Origin: Topomyia yanbarensis
Taxonomy: Eukaryota; Arthropoda; Insecta; Diptera; Culicidae
Reading direction: 5' to 3'
DNA: 64,000 nt
NCBI RefSeq assembly: GCF_030247195.1
Contig: NC_080670.1
Span: 95,081,416 to 95,145,415 of the forward strand
Shown: positions 33,354 through 44,106 of the stretch, piece by piece
How positions within the stretch are numbered: the stretch's first letter is position 1
Layout: the number at the start of each line of letters is the position of its first letter
The notes under the pieces: generated by a model
The model's database searches: none
What the model saw: only the letters and a program-made list of their open reading frames with translations
Told to the model about the DNA's origin: nothing
Position numbers and translations under genes: made by a program

Positions 33354-34080
33354 AGTTGCTCAATTAGAATTTTTATTGTTTTTGTTGATTTTGTCTTCTT
33401 GCATGCTTTTTGGGTCCCAACTCCAAGCCCCTATCTACGCCCTTAATAAGTAGTCGCCTCACATGATCCCATGGTTACCTTTGCGAGCAGTGAGGTCGCA
33501 TGCAAAGGTTGACGCGGTCCTTCATGGGGTACCGCGTTCAGAGCCGGATCGGCACTAGTCAGGAGCATTCAACTGAGCCTACTTGCACCAGCTAAGGTGG
33601 CGGGTTTCGAACGTACTTGGAGACCTACCAAAGTTTTATTGGGACGGGGGGCAGCCAGCACCATTAGCCCACTCGCCGTTTCGGGGAAGTGTCACCCATC
33701 CTTACTAGGGTAGTGGAATGGCGTGGCTGTCGGTCCGTAGATAATTTCGATGAAATCCTTATTCACATCCGTGTTCTGCCGCCAGTATGCCGTAATTAGG
33801 ATCTTACTGGTGTCGATCCTAATGTGCCGGTTGGCACTTCCGTTGGGTAAGGGTGCTTTATGCTAAAGTCTTGGGTAAAACCTTAGCGGAAGCGGCACCG
33901 ACTCACTTCGTCGGAGCTGCATTCGGATTTACATGGCTTTTTCTAGAGGTTTGGCAGAGCCCAACATTGCCTTGCCCCACCATATCCTAGCAAGACTCCC
34001 CAACTCGCACTAGCTCCGGGGGGGGGGGGGGGGTTCGTTAAGCCCCTGAACTTCTGTCCTCCTGTCCCTGCTGCCCCCTG
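33354..34080 (-). other. 5' UTR of family B copy 4 with a G16 tract
   Basis: Non-coding, matching 58700-59383 in copy 5. It contains a run of 16 G (plus strand) ending at 34033, 47 nt from the 5' terminus, then TTCGTTA.GCCCCT. Confidence 0.75.
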
Positions 34081-34268
34081 TTTTTTTTACAATGGAGAAG
34101 ACCTTTACGTCCTAGCCCAGTACACGTGCTATTGGTAGGGTCCAATCTACCACATGGGGTGCACTGGGGGTGTGTCGGGCTCGAATGGTGAGGCTGCCAT
34201 TAATACCGACTACAGACCATTCACTCCCTTTTTTGCGCTTGGCCTTTTTCGCTCCAGCTAACCAATCA

Positions 34269-36825
34269 CTAGTTAGCCGTGCCCGTCGTCTGTTGCTCGG
34301 TTCGCCAGATTACCTGTAGCCTACTGGAAATCTGGATGGTAGCAGCCGAGACTGCGTTCCACTTCTCCACCGATTGACACATCCGCTGAATAAGGGTATC
34401 AGGGGTTGTGTCCCAGCCACAAACGTCAAGCATTGCTCTTCTTTCGACGTCGAACCTGTGGAGGTACTGTCGGAAACAGCCATGGCCTGACAGGAATTGT
34501 GTCAGATGGAAGTAAACTTCTCCATGGGGTCTTCCTACCCAGCTCGATATGCTAGGTATCAGCCGGTGGGTCCACCTACCTTTCGAGGAGTTGTCCCACT
34601 CACACTGCCATCTGGCGACCGAGGTCACCCTGGTGCGCTCGCGGGCTCCCTTATTTCCACGTAGCTCGAAGCACTCCTCATCTTCCCGAATGATCAGCCC
34701 GACTGACATCATGCTCGCTATCACGCAGGATGCATCGTGTGATACCGTGCGGTAGGCAGATATCACTGTGAGGCACATCACGCGGTAGGTGCTCTCCAGT
34801 TTCTGTAGGTAACTGGTACCGCTGGTGTAATGAGAGCGCGATGGCATCCCAGCTTGCGCTGTTGAATGCGTTCTTCACGTCAAGTGTCAATAACGCACAG
34901 TATCGAATACCTCGCCTTTTCCGTTGGATCGCTATCTCGGCAGTATTTATCACTGAGTTGAGAGCGTGCACTGTGGACTTACACTTCCAAAAGCCAAACT
35001 GGTTGCTTGACACACCGTCCCTACCTTCCGCGTACGGGGTTAGCCTGTTGAGGATGATCCTCTCAAGCAGTTTGCCAGTCGTGTCGATCAGACAGATTGG
35101 TCTGTACGCCGATGGGTCGCCTGGCGGCTTCCCGGGCTTCGACAACAGCATCAATTTCTGCCTTTTCCATCTATCGGGGAAACGGCACTCGTCAAGACAT
35201 CTCTGCATAGCTAGCCTGAACATGTTCGGGTTCGCTATGATCGCTGCCTTGAGAGCGTTGTTTGGAACTCCATCCGGCCCTGGAGCTTTGTTCATTGCTA
35301 GGGATTTAGCCACTGCGAGTAGTTCTTCATTCGTCACTGGAGCCACCATTTCAGCCATGCCCGCACTGTCACGTAGTGCAGGTGGCCAGGGGCTTGTGGC
35401 TCGAGACGAGAAGAGTACTTCGATAATCGTTGCCAACCGGAGACCGTTCTGGGGGTGAGGAGCCCCCTTTGGTCTTGGCCATCACAATCCTGTAGGCGCG
35501 CGGGTTCGCGTTGGCACTCTCACACAGGTTGTCGAAACACGCTCTCTTGCTGCTTTTAATGGCCTTGTTAAGGGCCAATTTCGCAGCTCGAAACCCTTCA
35601 CGGCGGTTCTCTCTTGCATCCTCGGTGCGAGCTCTTTGCATCCTACGTCTAGCTCTGAGGCAGGCTGACCGTAGAGCTGCAATCTCGGCACTCCACCAGT
35701 ATACCGGGCATCTGCCGTTTCTTGGCAGTGTTTTTCTCGGCATAGTGGCGTCGCACGTGCGTGATAGAACAGCTACCAGCGCATCCCCGCTTAGACTCGG
35801 TGTTGGCCTCCAGTCCCAGGGCCACGGTGAAAGCTTCGCTGTCGAAGTGATTGGACTTCCACCCACGTACCTGACAGGGATCTCCCGCCCCGGATGCTGC
35901 ACACCATATTTGATCCTAAAGCGGATTGCTAAATGATCGCTATGGGTGTAGTCTTCGTCTACCCTCCATTCCATGCCTGGAGCCAGACTCGGGCTGGCAA
36001 ATGTTACGTCAATCCACGCCTCCACCCCGTTTCTACGGAATGTACTTGCGGAGCCATTATTAGCTAGCACAGTATCGAGTTTCGCAAGCGCCTTCATTAG
36101 TGCTTGAACCCTGCTATTTGTACAGCGGCTGCCCCACTCCACTGCCCAAGCGTTAAAGTCTCCCGCTATGACTACCGGCTTCCAGCCCACTAGGTCCGAC
36201 GAGAGCCTGTCGATCATCTGGTTGAACTCAGGGCCGGCGGAAAGCGTGGGTAGTATGGGTAGTACTACCCACTCGAAAATAACCGAGTGGGTAATTACCC
36301 ACTCAAAATTTCTAACCATTTCAAAAAATTTAGATGTGCAACGCATGTATCTCGCACTACACCCATTTGAAAACATCGATGTACCACAATTCCATTTGCA
36401 TAAACGAACGTGATTTAATGTGAATGTAATGTAAGCGTGTGCATTGCGAAAAGGGAAAAAATCCTTACTAATGGACCCCTCACCCTATGCTTTCTACCCA
36501 CTCGGGCGTAAAGTGTTTCGCCGCCCCTGGTTGAACTGTTTTATTGGCCACCTTGGTGGAGCGTAGCAGCCGCAGTAGAACACACCATTGATCTTGGCAA
36601 ACGCAACACCCTCGGCGGAGGAGTGTATTTCCTCTTGAACCGGGAACCGTCCCGTTGTATACATTGCCACCATTCCAGACCCGTCCGACACCAATTGCCG
36701 TTGCCGGCAGGGATGCGGTACGGGTCTGATAGGAGGGCGACATCTGTCCTCGACTCCGAGACCGATTGCCACAGCAGCTGTTGGGCTGCTGCACAATGGT
36801 TAAGATTTAGCTGTGTAACGTTCAC
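34269..36825 (-). pseudogene. ORF2 of family A copy 3, palm deleted
   Basis: Minus-strand order: endonuclease N-terminus (36825-36538), the MITE, endonuclease core (36220-35500, GDFNAWAVEWGSR), linker and RT fingers (35436-34850, KPGKPPGDPSAYRPICLID and DVKNAFNSASWDAI), then a jump near 34815 to the C-terminal region (34800-34269). About 600 bp, including the GVPQG and FADD boxes, are missing relative to copy 1. ORF2 begins at the same GTG that overlaps the ORF1 TGA (36822-36825) as in copy 2. It cannot be functional. Confidence 0.82.
36229..36529. mobile_element. 301-bp hAT-type MITE
   Basis: Starts CAGGGCCGGCGGAAA and ends TTTCGCCGCCCCTG, which are imperfect inverted termini. It is flanked by the perfect 8-bp duplication GTTGAACT (36221-36228 and 36530-36537). 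The other family A copies have GGTTGAACTG once. Inside is a palindromic GGGTAGTACTACCC and the inverted pair GAGTGGGTAA/TTACCCACTC. It has no coding capacity. The CAGGG termini and 8-bp duplication are the hAT superfamily signature. Confidence 0.92.
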
Positions 36826-38000
36826 GGCTTCTTCTTATTTACCTCACCGAAGGGACACGAAGGTCCGCCCATAGCATGTTTATGGGCTTGCTTCTTAGCG
36901 GTGCAGATAAGGCACTTGTGTGCCTTAGTGCAACCCCGCTCTTTATGCCTCTCCTCGCCGCAGCGACGACATAGTTTGCTCCTATCTATGCCCTTGCACT
37001 CGTAGACTTTGTGGCCGGACTCAAGGCACCGATAGCACCTTTCCACTGAAGGCGGCTGGGGTATGCTAATAAGGCATACCGACCAGCCGATCTTCAGTTT
37101 CCCTTTCTCGGTTACCTTTTTGGCATCCGCCTTCAGTAGCCTGAGGTAGGCTACCTGGGTGCCAGAGGGTCCATCTCTGAATCGCACAGAGGCCCGCTCG
37201 ATTGTGACGTCGCATTGTTCCTTAACGGCTACGACGACATCTTCTGCGGTCGTGAACTCGTCCAGATGCTTGCACTGGAGAGTCATTTCCGCTCCTAGCG
37301 ACCTGACTTGGGCGCCTTCACCGAGGACCTCTTGGGCCAAGGCCTTGTATACCGCACTAGATTGTGCGCTTCGCTTCAGCACCAGAAGCATTTCTCCCGT
37401 ATTGGTGCGTCTCACGCTACGCACATCTTGCCCAAGGGCCGAAAGGCTTTCGGCCGCCTTCATCGACTTTAGGATGTCGGCGTATTTGTCCTTGTCGGTT
37501 TTTAACCACAAGGCCTCGCCTCTGTCCTTGGCCTTCTTCGCGGGCCGCGGTACCTCCGGTGTCGGTGCCGGCTTCTTCCTGGTGACCAGCGTCCAGGGGT
37601 TAACGCCCCTCTGCCCCGGTCGCGCCGGGTTGCTGGTACCAACGCTCTGCTCAGCGAGGTCACTCTCGCCCTCGCTTACCTTGGCCAGACGGCGTTTGGC
37701 CTTAACGGTTGCACGCCGTGTGGTGTCGTTTTTTGCACCCTCGCCTGGCGACTTCCTAGGGCGCTTCGCGTTCGATGCCGTCTTACGATTGCCCTTGCCC
37801 TTGCCTTTTCCCTTCGAGGGGAACTCGGCCGCCGCTTCGAGCGACGTGGCTACTCCATAGAAGGTGAAGGCCACTGTCTGAGTGCCTGTATAGACCTTCT
37901 CTCTTCCCTCCCTCTTGGAGGCCACTGTCTGGGTTTCTCTGTCGGACTTCTCCCGACATTCCACCCTCTTGGCATAAGCCTGCTGTTTCTGAGACTCTGT
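36822..38000 (-). pseudogene. ORF1 of family A copy 3 (mostly open)
   Basis: An open frame of 380 codons (37964-36822) covers the C-terminal three quarters: a basic nuclear-signal-like region (KGKGKGKGNRK), the central domain (EEMLLVLKRSAQSS-type segment) and three cysteine knuckles (CYRCLESGHKVYEC, CRRCGEERHKERGC, CLIC...GPSCP). The N-terminal part beyond 37990 is shifted and then split by the 863-bp element; the NPFARGGLARSP start motif survives at about 39070-39035. Compared with copy 2, it retains an extra stretch rich in Lys and Arg. Confidence 0.8.
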
Positions 38001-38059
38001 TTTAACTCCTTGCTTATGTTTTGCTTTGCGCTAGTGAACTCGATTATTCAATCGAGCTG

Positions 38060-38922
38060 CCCAAGTAACCATAGGCACTAATTTAAAACTCTAGATTGAC
38101 TGTAAGTTAGCATTTCTATTGCTAACTAGCCGTATACAAATAATTTTAATGCTTCAATGCATCTAAAATGTGAAGCATTAAATCTAGCACTATATCGACA
38201 TACAGAACATAGACATCGTGCTGAAAAGCTTTTGAAGATAAATGCTATGAAGCTTTTATGGAAAACTTTAAGTGCTAATATAGAATCTTCTTATAGTGCT
38301 TTGAGGCACCGAACAATAACAAATATACCTGCGTGCATTCCAAAAGTCACCTAAACTCGTATGTCTTCATGTTATAAATGGTGATGCAATAAACGTTAAA
38401 TTCTGCACCATTTTTCGAAAAAAATACAACTGCAAATATAAATACAATAGACGTTTGCATAATTTAAACCAAACATCTAGATAGAGTTTGGATTAAACCA
38501 AGTATACAAGCAAATCATATCACAGATCAGTGATCAAACGCGTATACCAAATTGTGACGAGCTTTTCGACTGCGGATCGAATCTCATTTCAATAGGCAAC
38601 TAAATCGTTAATTTAAACAGTCGGCAAGTCAAACGAAAGAGGAGAGGAAGGGGTGGGTACACGTTATCGAATGTTTATTTTTTCTTTTGCTGTATCGATA
38701 AAGAAGGGAAGTTATTTATAAATACACGGCTCTATATTAACATTGCTGACAGCCATTAAGGTGCTTCTGAACTAGCTCTATTCTGGCACCCTATTTAGCC
38801 TTTTCCGGCACTAAGTGTGCTTTAATGATCTCTATAGAACTATGAAGCCGTAAAGAATATGTTTTGTATGCGAATATAGAACATATCTAAAGCCATTAAA
38901 TAATGCTTCGTGGTTACTTGGG
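38060..38922. mobile_element. 863-bp TIR element with CCCAAGTAACCA termini
   Basis: Inserted into ORF1 of copy 3. The left end is CCCAAGTAACCA and the right end TGGTTACTTGGG (12-bp perfect inverted termini). The flank is TG on both sides (38058-38059, 38923-38924); the unoccupied sequence in copy 2 is GAGCTGCTCCACC. It is AT-rich, with no transposase frame (the longest ORF is 65 codons). The superfamily is unknown because a 2-bp TG duplication is not diagnostic. Confidence 0.8.
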
Positions 38923-39039
38923 TGCTCCACCACTTTGCGCATCGCCCGTCCAGTGCGTTGGTAGGGCTATTTCCTACCACTACTGGGGGGTCACTGGTGC
39001 TATCAGATGCAGCACTCGTCGCTCCACTACTCTCCCCAC

Positions 39040-39480
39040 GGGGGGAGACCTCGCCAAACCACCTCTAGCAAAGGGGTTTGGCACCTCCGTTTGTTTATTA
39101 TAGTTTTTGTTTTTGTTCTCCATATCAGTTCCCACGAGTAGCGCGAGAATAAATGTCCGCCACGCCAGAGCTCCGCATTAGCGTGGTAAGGGGGTACTGT
39201 GGGGGTTGCCCAGGTACCCCACAGGCTCCGTTAACGATCGGGCATCTTTTTCACCCCCTCGATCACTCATCCCTCGGCACGGGTCGCTTCACGCCTTGGA
39301 ATTGGGGTTATGACCTATCTTGCTTTAAGTGGTGACCGCGGCCCAGATCATCACAACCATTCTCCTTTACCAGGGCTTTGTACCTGTAGCTTTGGTTCTC
39401 AATAGTTTCATGTACGTATATTATTACAGACATGCTACTATTGAGATCCGTCATTCGCTAGCGGAGTTCTGCTGCCCCCC
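39040..39480 (-). other. 5' UTR of family A copy 3
   Basis: Non-coding leader matching copy 2 without the TA element. The empty TA site is 39413-39414. It ends in CGGAGTTCTGCTGCCCCCC, whose GCAGCAG complement matches the 5' termini of family B. Confidence 0.75.
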
Positions 39481-39846
39481 TGTATGTATGTATGTATGTA
39501 TGTATGTATGTATGTATGTATGTATGTATGTATGTATGTATGTATGTATGTATGTATGTATGTATGTATGTATGTATGTATGTATGTATGTATGTATGTA
39601 TGTATGTATGTATGTATGTATGTATGTATGTATGTATGTATGTATGTATGTATGTATGTATGTATGTATGTATGTATGTATGTATGTATGTATGTATGTA
39701 TGTATGTATGTATGTATGTATGTATGTATGTATGTATGTATGTATGTATGTATGTATGTATGTATGTATGTATGTATGTATGTATGTATGTATGTATGTA
39801 TGTATGTATGTATGTATGTATGTATGTATGTATGTATGTATGTATG

Positions 39847-39877
<31 letters not shown>

Positions 39878-40022
39878 GTATGTATGTATGTATGTATGTA
39901 TGTATGTATGTATGTATGTATGTATGTATGTATGTATGTATGTATGTATGTATGTATGTATGTATGTATGTATGTATGTATGTATGTATGTATGTATGTA
40001 TGTATGTATGTATGTATGTATG

Positions 40023-40056
<34 letters not shown>

Positions 40057-40189
40057 TGTATGTATGTATGTATGTATGTATGTATGAATGTATGTATGTA
40101 TGTATGTATGTATGTATGTATGTATGTATGTATGTATGTATGTATGTATGTATGTATGTATGTATGTATGTATGTATGTATGTATGTAT
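39481..40189 (+). repeat. (TGTA)n array, about 177 units
   Basis: Nearly pure TGTA tandem repeats with only isolated substitutions (about 39874, 40024 and 40087). It lies between the 5' end of R1 copy 3 and the 3' oligo-A of copy 6. On the minus strand it reads (ACAT)n. Open frames through it (alternating Met-Tyr-Val-Cys or Thr-Tyr-Ile-His) are artefacts of the repeat. Confidence 0.97.
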
Positions 40190-41193
40190 AAATGTTTTTT
40201 TAATGGTAGGGTTAAAAAAGCTTCAAAAGCCTGGCCTGTAGTGTATTGGCATTGTGTGGGACTCACGACTCACGTTCGTGCCTAACCACTAAAAACATTC
40301 CTTACTTTTTACGCCCTTCTTCCCCACGGAACTACGTCATCGTATTACTTCGTGGGGGGTTCGTTGCGCTTTCGTCGCACCTCTTTCTGCTGCTCTATCT
40401 CGGAGCCTCGCTTGGGTCATGGAGTGGCACGACCTATGAGCTTTGATTTAACTCTCGGTTCCTCTCCTGCTTCTTGTCTCCATCCATTACGTCGCCGTTT
40501 ATTTCTCGTCCCTGTGGTGAGCCGTTTAGGTGCTAATTCCCTGAGCCATTCAGCTCATGTTTCCGTGAGTCATTCAGCTCCCGGCCTCATCACGATCCGC
40601 TTGGATAGTGCTCAACGGTGAACTCATCTTACTCCGACCTATGGTTCCCCGACGGAGGAATTCCCCCGACACCGAATCTTCCAGCTTTACCGCTTATCCT
40701 ACTCCGATTGAGAGTTCCCCGACAACGGAATTTCTTTCGTTACCGGTGTTTGTTTCGTGAGCCAATTAGCTCCCCTTTTCGTCACGATTCTGTTGGGTAG
40801 TCCACGGCGCCGAATCAGCCCTATCGTGAATTCCCCGGCGGCAGACCGCTTCCGATACCGATGTACGTTTCTGTGAGCCATTAAGCTCGACGCCTCGTCT
40901 ACTCGGGCCATTTCCCAGGCGGTGGACCTAGCCTACTCAACGGCCAGCCAGCGATGGCTTCTGGCTATTCGGCGCGGTCTACTCGGTCTAATCCCCGACG
41001 GTGGATCTAGTCTTCTCACGAGCTACCCGGTAGAGTGTTGAGGTCGGTCCAGCGATTCCGGTGGAGCCTGACGTCCGGTTCGCTGGCGCCCCGAGCCCAG
41101 TGCTACATCGTGTACTACTCAACTGGTCCCCGGCGGTGGACCCAGTCTACACCGTCGGTGAGTTTCCCGGCGGCGGAATTTCTCACGAAACCC
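40190..41193 (-). mobile_element. R1 family B 3' fragment, copy 6
   Basis: A 5'-truncated copy consisting only of the family B 3' UTR. It runs from the oligo-T at 40194-40201 through a perfect 3' stem-loop (40322-40357) and the GTGAGCCATT and CCCCGGCGGTGGA modules, and stops at CACGAAACCC, where copy 5 continues into ORF2. Both ends abut (TGTA)n, so it is an independent, truncated insertion. Confidence 0.85.
40322..40357 (-). promoter_or_regulatory. Conserved 3' UTR stem-loop, family B copy 6
   Basis: CCCCACG (40322-40328) pairs with CGTGGGG (40351-40357) around a 22-nt loop with ACTAC near its start and ATTACTT at its end. It lies about 130 nt from the 3' end. Confidence 0.75.
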
Positions 41194-41199
41194 TGTATG

Positions 41200-41233
<34 letters not shown>

Positions 41234-41256
41234 TGTATGTATGTATGTATGTATGT
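41194..41256 (+). repeat. (TGTA)n array between copies 6 and 5
   Basis: About 15 units, with one TATATATG variant near 41201. It is bounded by the truncated 5' end of copy 6 and the oligo-T 3' end of copy 5. Confidence 0.95.
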
Positions 41257-41400
41257 TTTCTTTTTTTTGAGAGCAGTAAAAAAAAATTCAGAAAAACCCT
41301 GAGTGAGGAAAAATGTACAAAAACCCCATTGTCAGGGAACGGGTTTGGGCTGCCATCACCCGACCCGCTAAAAACCACTGCTCTTGCCCAGAACCTGATT

Positions 41401-41438
41401 CCTCCCCGGCACTACCTTACGGCATTACTTCGGGGAGG
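41401..41438 (-). promoter_or_regulatory. Conserved 3' UTR stem-loop, copy 5
   Basis: CCTCCCCG (41401-41408) pairs with CGGGGAGG (41431-41438), eight perfect pairs, around a 22-nt loop with ACTAC near its start and ATTACTT at its end. It lies about 145 nt from the 3' end. The stem sequence differs from the other copies, but pairing and loop length are kept. Confidence 0.78.
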
Positions 41439-41608
41439 GGTTTTTATGTGCATAGCACACACTCTAATTCAACTACTTACTAGTTCGTTTCTTCCGTAGG
41501 GTGACAGCCCCACTCCTCTACACACCACCAATTCTCTACCATCCTCACAGACTGGCAAGCTCTGCATGGCAGTCGGAAAGCTGGCTGTGAGTCGAGGCTT
41601 AGTACTCC

Positions 41609-42558
41609 TGAACAGCCCCACAATAGTAAAAACCTAAAAATGCGCAACCAACAAGTCTATGGTTGACCTGAAAGAACTCGCCACTAGCGAATTTGCAAAC
41701 GCAGCGGCTTAAGTCGCAGTGCACATAGCACAACAAACGTGAGTCACTGTGTTGCTCGAAGAATTAATGATTGTTTTCCAATGACACCGGCTGCAGGTGT
41801 TTATACGGTTGTATAGAATTTGGCTGTGCCAATATTAATTAACGTAATTATTTACATAGGCGTGGCGTTTTTATGATTGTGAGCGCATCGATACAAATGC
41901 ATAATTATGTTCGGGAAATAGAGCGTTCAACTGCTTACGAATAGCTTTAGTTAGAACAAGAGAACACGAGGTTCTAGCGAGAACCGAAGGCTCACTAACA
42001 CTAAACCAATTAGGAAGTACTCACGTTCGGGGAACCTTCGTAAAATAATAGAAGACAGCAAGAGTTACTTTAAGGTAGAGGAGAATAGGAATACATTAAC
42101 ATAAAAACTACAAACGAAGGAGAAAGATAGAAAGCGATGCGACACTAATACAAATATAATGTCAATCGCATGTTGAACAAGGATAGATAGCCAATAATTG
42201 AAATCTTGCTGAAGTAAGCAAGAAATTTACTATATAAACTTCAGAAGATTTAGAATCGAGGCTTTTTTCTTTTTCTCCCTTTTCAATTAACTCGATCAAG
42301 GCTGGGCCCCATGTACTGTGCGTACCTCTGGCTGCCAACAACCGAGATCGATTTTAAGTTTTGAATAGTTAGGCGCGAAAAGAATCGCACAGTAGGGTAG
42401 TCTATACAGATGTGTACAAAAAGTAGGAGTAATATATGTTTTTCTAGAATCGTAAACCTGACTTTTGTGTTTTTTTCCGTTCGCGTTTTCCCCGTGTTAG
42501 GAAGGGAATAATATGTTGGTAACGTGTTGCGCGGGAGTAGCCGTTGCGGGTAGGTGCA
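41609..42558 (+). repeat. 5' LTR of the Gypsy-type element
   Basis: 950 bp, starting TGAACAGCCCC and ending GTAGGTGCA. It contains a TATA box TATATAA at 42231-42237, a pyrimidine-rich tract downstream, and a short (T)n where the two LTRs differ. Confidence 0.95.
42231..42237 (+). promoter_or_regulatory. TATA box in the 5' LTR
   Basis: TATATAA, about 30 nt upstream of the likely start around AGAATCGAGGC. It is repeated in the 3' LTR at 53152-53158. Confidence 0.6.
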
Positions 42559-42560
42559 TG

Positions 42561-42572
42561 TGGTGACAGCGG
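42561..42572 (+). promoter_or_regulatory. Primer-binding site
   Basis: TGGTGACAGCGG begins two bases after the LTR and has the TGG expected to pair with a tRNA CCA end. The tRNA identity was not determined (a leucine tRNA is possible). Confidence 0.65.
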
Positions 42573-43736
42573 TTTAGCAATCCTGAGAGATTGCAGGACG
42601 CGTTTGTGACTGGAGGCTAAAATCAGCAATGTCTTCAGATCAGTGTATACCATAAAGTGAGAAGAAAGGTTACATTTTGAAAGTGTTTGAGCGTTTTTTA
42701 GTGAATAAGTTGGCATTTTACCGACTACTATCGTCAAAGAGAGAAAAAAACATCGAGACAGGCGTTGGTGGTAACCAGTTTTAATGCCTGAAATAAGTCT
42801 CGTCGCGAGGAAACCTTAACCATAAGTGTAGATCCGAGAAAAGCAGAAATTCGACGATTTCTGATCGTGTTAATATTGAATGTGATGAAAAAAAATGCGT
42901 AAATTGTCTGCGGAATTTGATGGTGAAAACTGAAGAAAAATAACAAACCACGAAAAATACGATAGCTTAAATGTGGAAAAAGACAAACACTCAGCATATC
43001 TGATCGATTCAGTGAAAGTTTCTTTGTTCACAAAACTTTGGCAGAGTGCGTCAACGATCTCTACAAATACATATGCGCTTGTTATGAGTTTAAGGATCTA
43101 GATCATCTCGACAGGAACTAACGAGTAGATCAACAATGCAGCTCAGGTAAGTGAGAAAAAGAAATTTTCTTTTATACTACGCAGGGACAATATAAAAAGA
43201 TCAACTTTATTGAGCGTTTACGCCGCGATAGTAGGATCATAGGAACTACATCTGGCTACTTTCGTTTTTTTTCGAAGAAACGGTTAATTTTGTACATTGC
43301 ATTACTTAATTAATTAATTAATTAATCCACCACACACGGTGAATATACCCGACAATGTATAATGACATATAGTGACGACCATAACACGACGAACGAGAAG
43401 TAAATGAAACCTTACACCATGAAGCGAGAACGGACTAGCAGAATAAGCATTTTACGTTAGCAACCAGCCATGTACTGAAACAGCTGGTACCGACGAAGAG
43501 ACCGAGACTGTGGTTGATGACGAAATAATTAAATAGCGGGAGAAGATATATCAACAATCGTGACGCAATCGGTGGGTGCAAGGAACTGAACGCGCTGAGG
43601 CGATACGATTGCAATTAAAACACATTTCATCTTTTTTCTTTTTTTTTCCTCAAACGTTCGTTTCTCATGGAAAGTGAAAAAACGAAGACGATTGGATAAA
43701 TAAAACAAATTACCTTAAACTGTTATTGAACAAATA
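42573..43736 (+). other. Gypsy 5' leader with splice donor
   Basis: Non-coding leader. A small AATT repeat lies at 43307-43325. A consensus splice donor CAG|GTAAGTGAG has its GT at 43147-43148, eleven bases after an ATG (43136-43138). Confidence 0.7.
43147..43148 (+). promoter_or_regulatory. Splice donor for the env-like transcript
   Basis: CTCAG|GTAAGTGAG matches the 5' splice consensus. The preceding exon end contains an ATG at 43136-43138. Joining to the acceptor ending at 51896 would keep the env-like frame open (11 + 568 nt, divisible by three). Confidence 0.65.
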
Positions 43737-44099
43737 ATGAGGGCTGGAAGAATATTGAAAGCATTAGTGAACATACAATTCACATCGGAAACTGTACTTA
43801 TTAATACTAGCGTAGCTAACACCAATGAGGTTGTTGAACTACTACGCAGGGAAAAAATTATTGAAATAATCAAAGAACAGGGTGAAATAGTCCAAGTAAA
43901 ACTACACGAAGAACTAATACTCATTCAAACCCCACATACTCCCATTAAAGCGACAGCGAACCAGCTAAAATTCTACGTAAGAACCTTTCTCCCAACAATA
44001 TGCGGAAATCTCATATTGAACACTAGAAACGGTGTAATGACACACCACGAAGCAATGAAAAAACAGCTAGGAGGCCAAATCATTGGATGCACATACTAA
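43737..44099 (+). CDS. Accessory ORF upstream of gag
   Basis: 120 codons from ATG 43737, ending 7 bp before the gag ATG. I recognise no domain. The product is mixed alpha/beta in appearance, slightly basic, with one Cys pair and no transmembrane segment. It is in a different frame from gag (shift of one base), so it could be a separate small protein or an N-terminal part of Gag cut off by a frameshift. The first is favoured because both frames start with good ATGs and neither extends cleanly into the other. Confidence 0.6.
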   Translation: MRAGRILKALVNIQFTSETVLINTSVANTNEVVELLRREKIIEIIKEQGEIVQVKLHEELILIQTPHTPIKATANQLKFYVRTFLPTICGNLILNTRNGVMTHHEAMKKQLGGQIIGCTY

Positions 44100-44106
44100 T
44101 CCCTAA

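Larger units (their letters stand above)
22967..34080 (-). mobile_element. R1-clade retrotransposon, family B copy 4 (interrupted)
   Basis: The 3' end is an oligo-T run on the plus strand (22968-22994) beside the (TGTA)n tract. The 5' end is CTGCTGCCCCCTG at 34068-34080, the same 5' terminus as in copies 3 and 5. A Penelope-like element (24437-29379) interrupts ORF2. Without it the copy is about 6.2 kb. It is directly preceded (minus-strand sense) by the oligo-A end of copy 3, so copies 3 and 4 abut without spacer. Coding frames have many indels. Confidence 0.85.
34081..39480 (-). mobile_element. R1-clade retrotransposon, family A copy 3
   Basis: The 3' end is oligo-T (34081-34088, plus strand), directly abutting the 5' end of copy 4. 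The 5' end is CTGCTGCCCCCC at 39469-39480, abutting the (TGTA)n array. It contains a hAT-type MITE (36229-36529) and an 863-bp TIR element (38060-38922). The 3' UTR is shortened: 34230 jumps from the terminal segment to the region matching 10370. The RT palm is mostly missing (internal deletion near 34815). Confidence 0.85.

Noticed and set aside
39329..40285. Long open frames of Met-Tyr-Val-Cys or Thr-Tyr-Ile-His repeats
   Set aside because: They are translations of the (TGTA)n microsatellite, which has no stop codon in any frame; same for 59340-60410.
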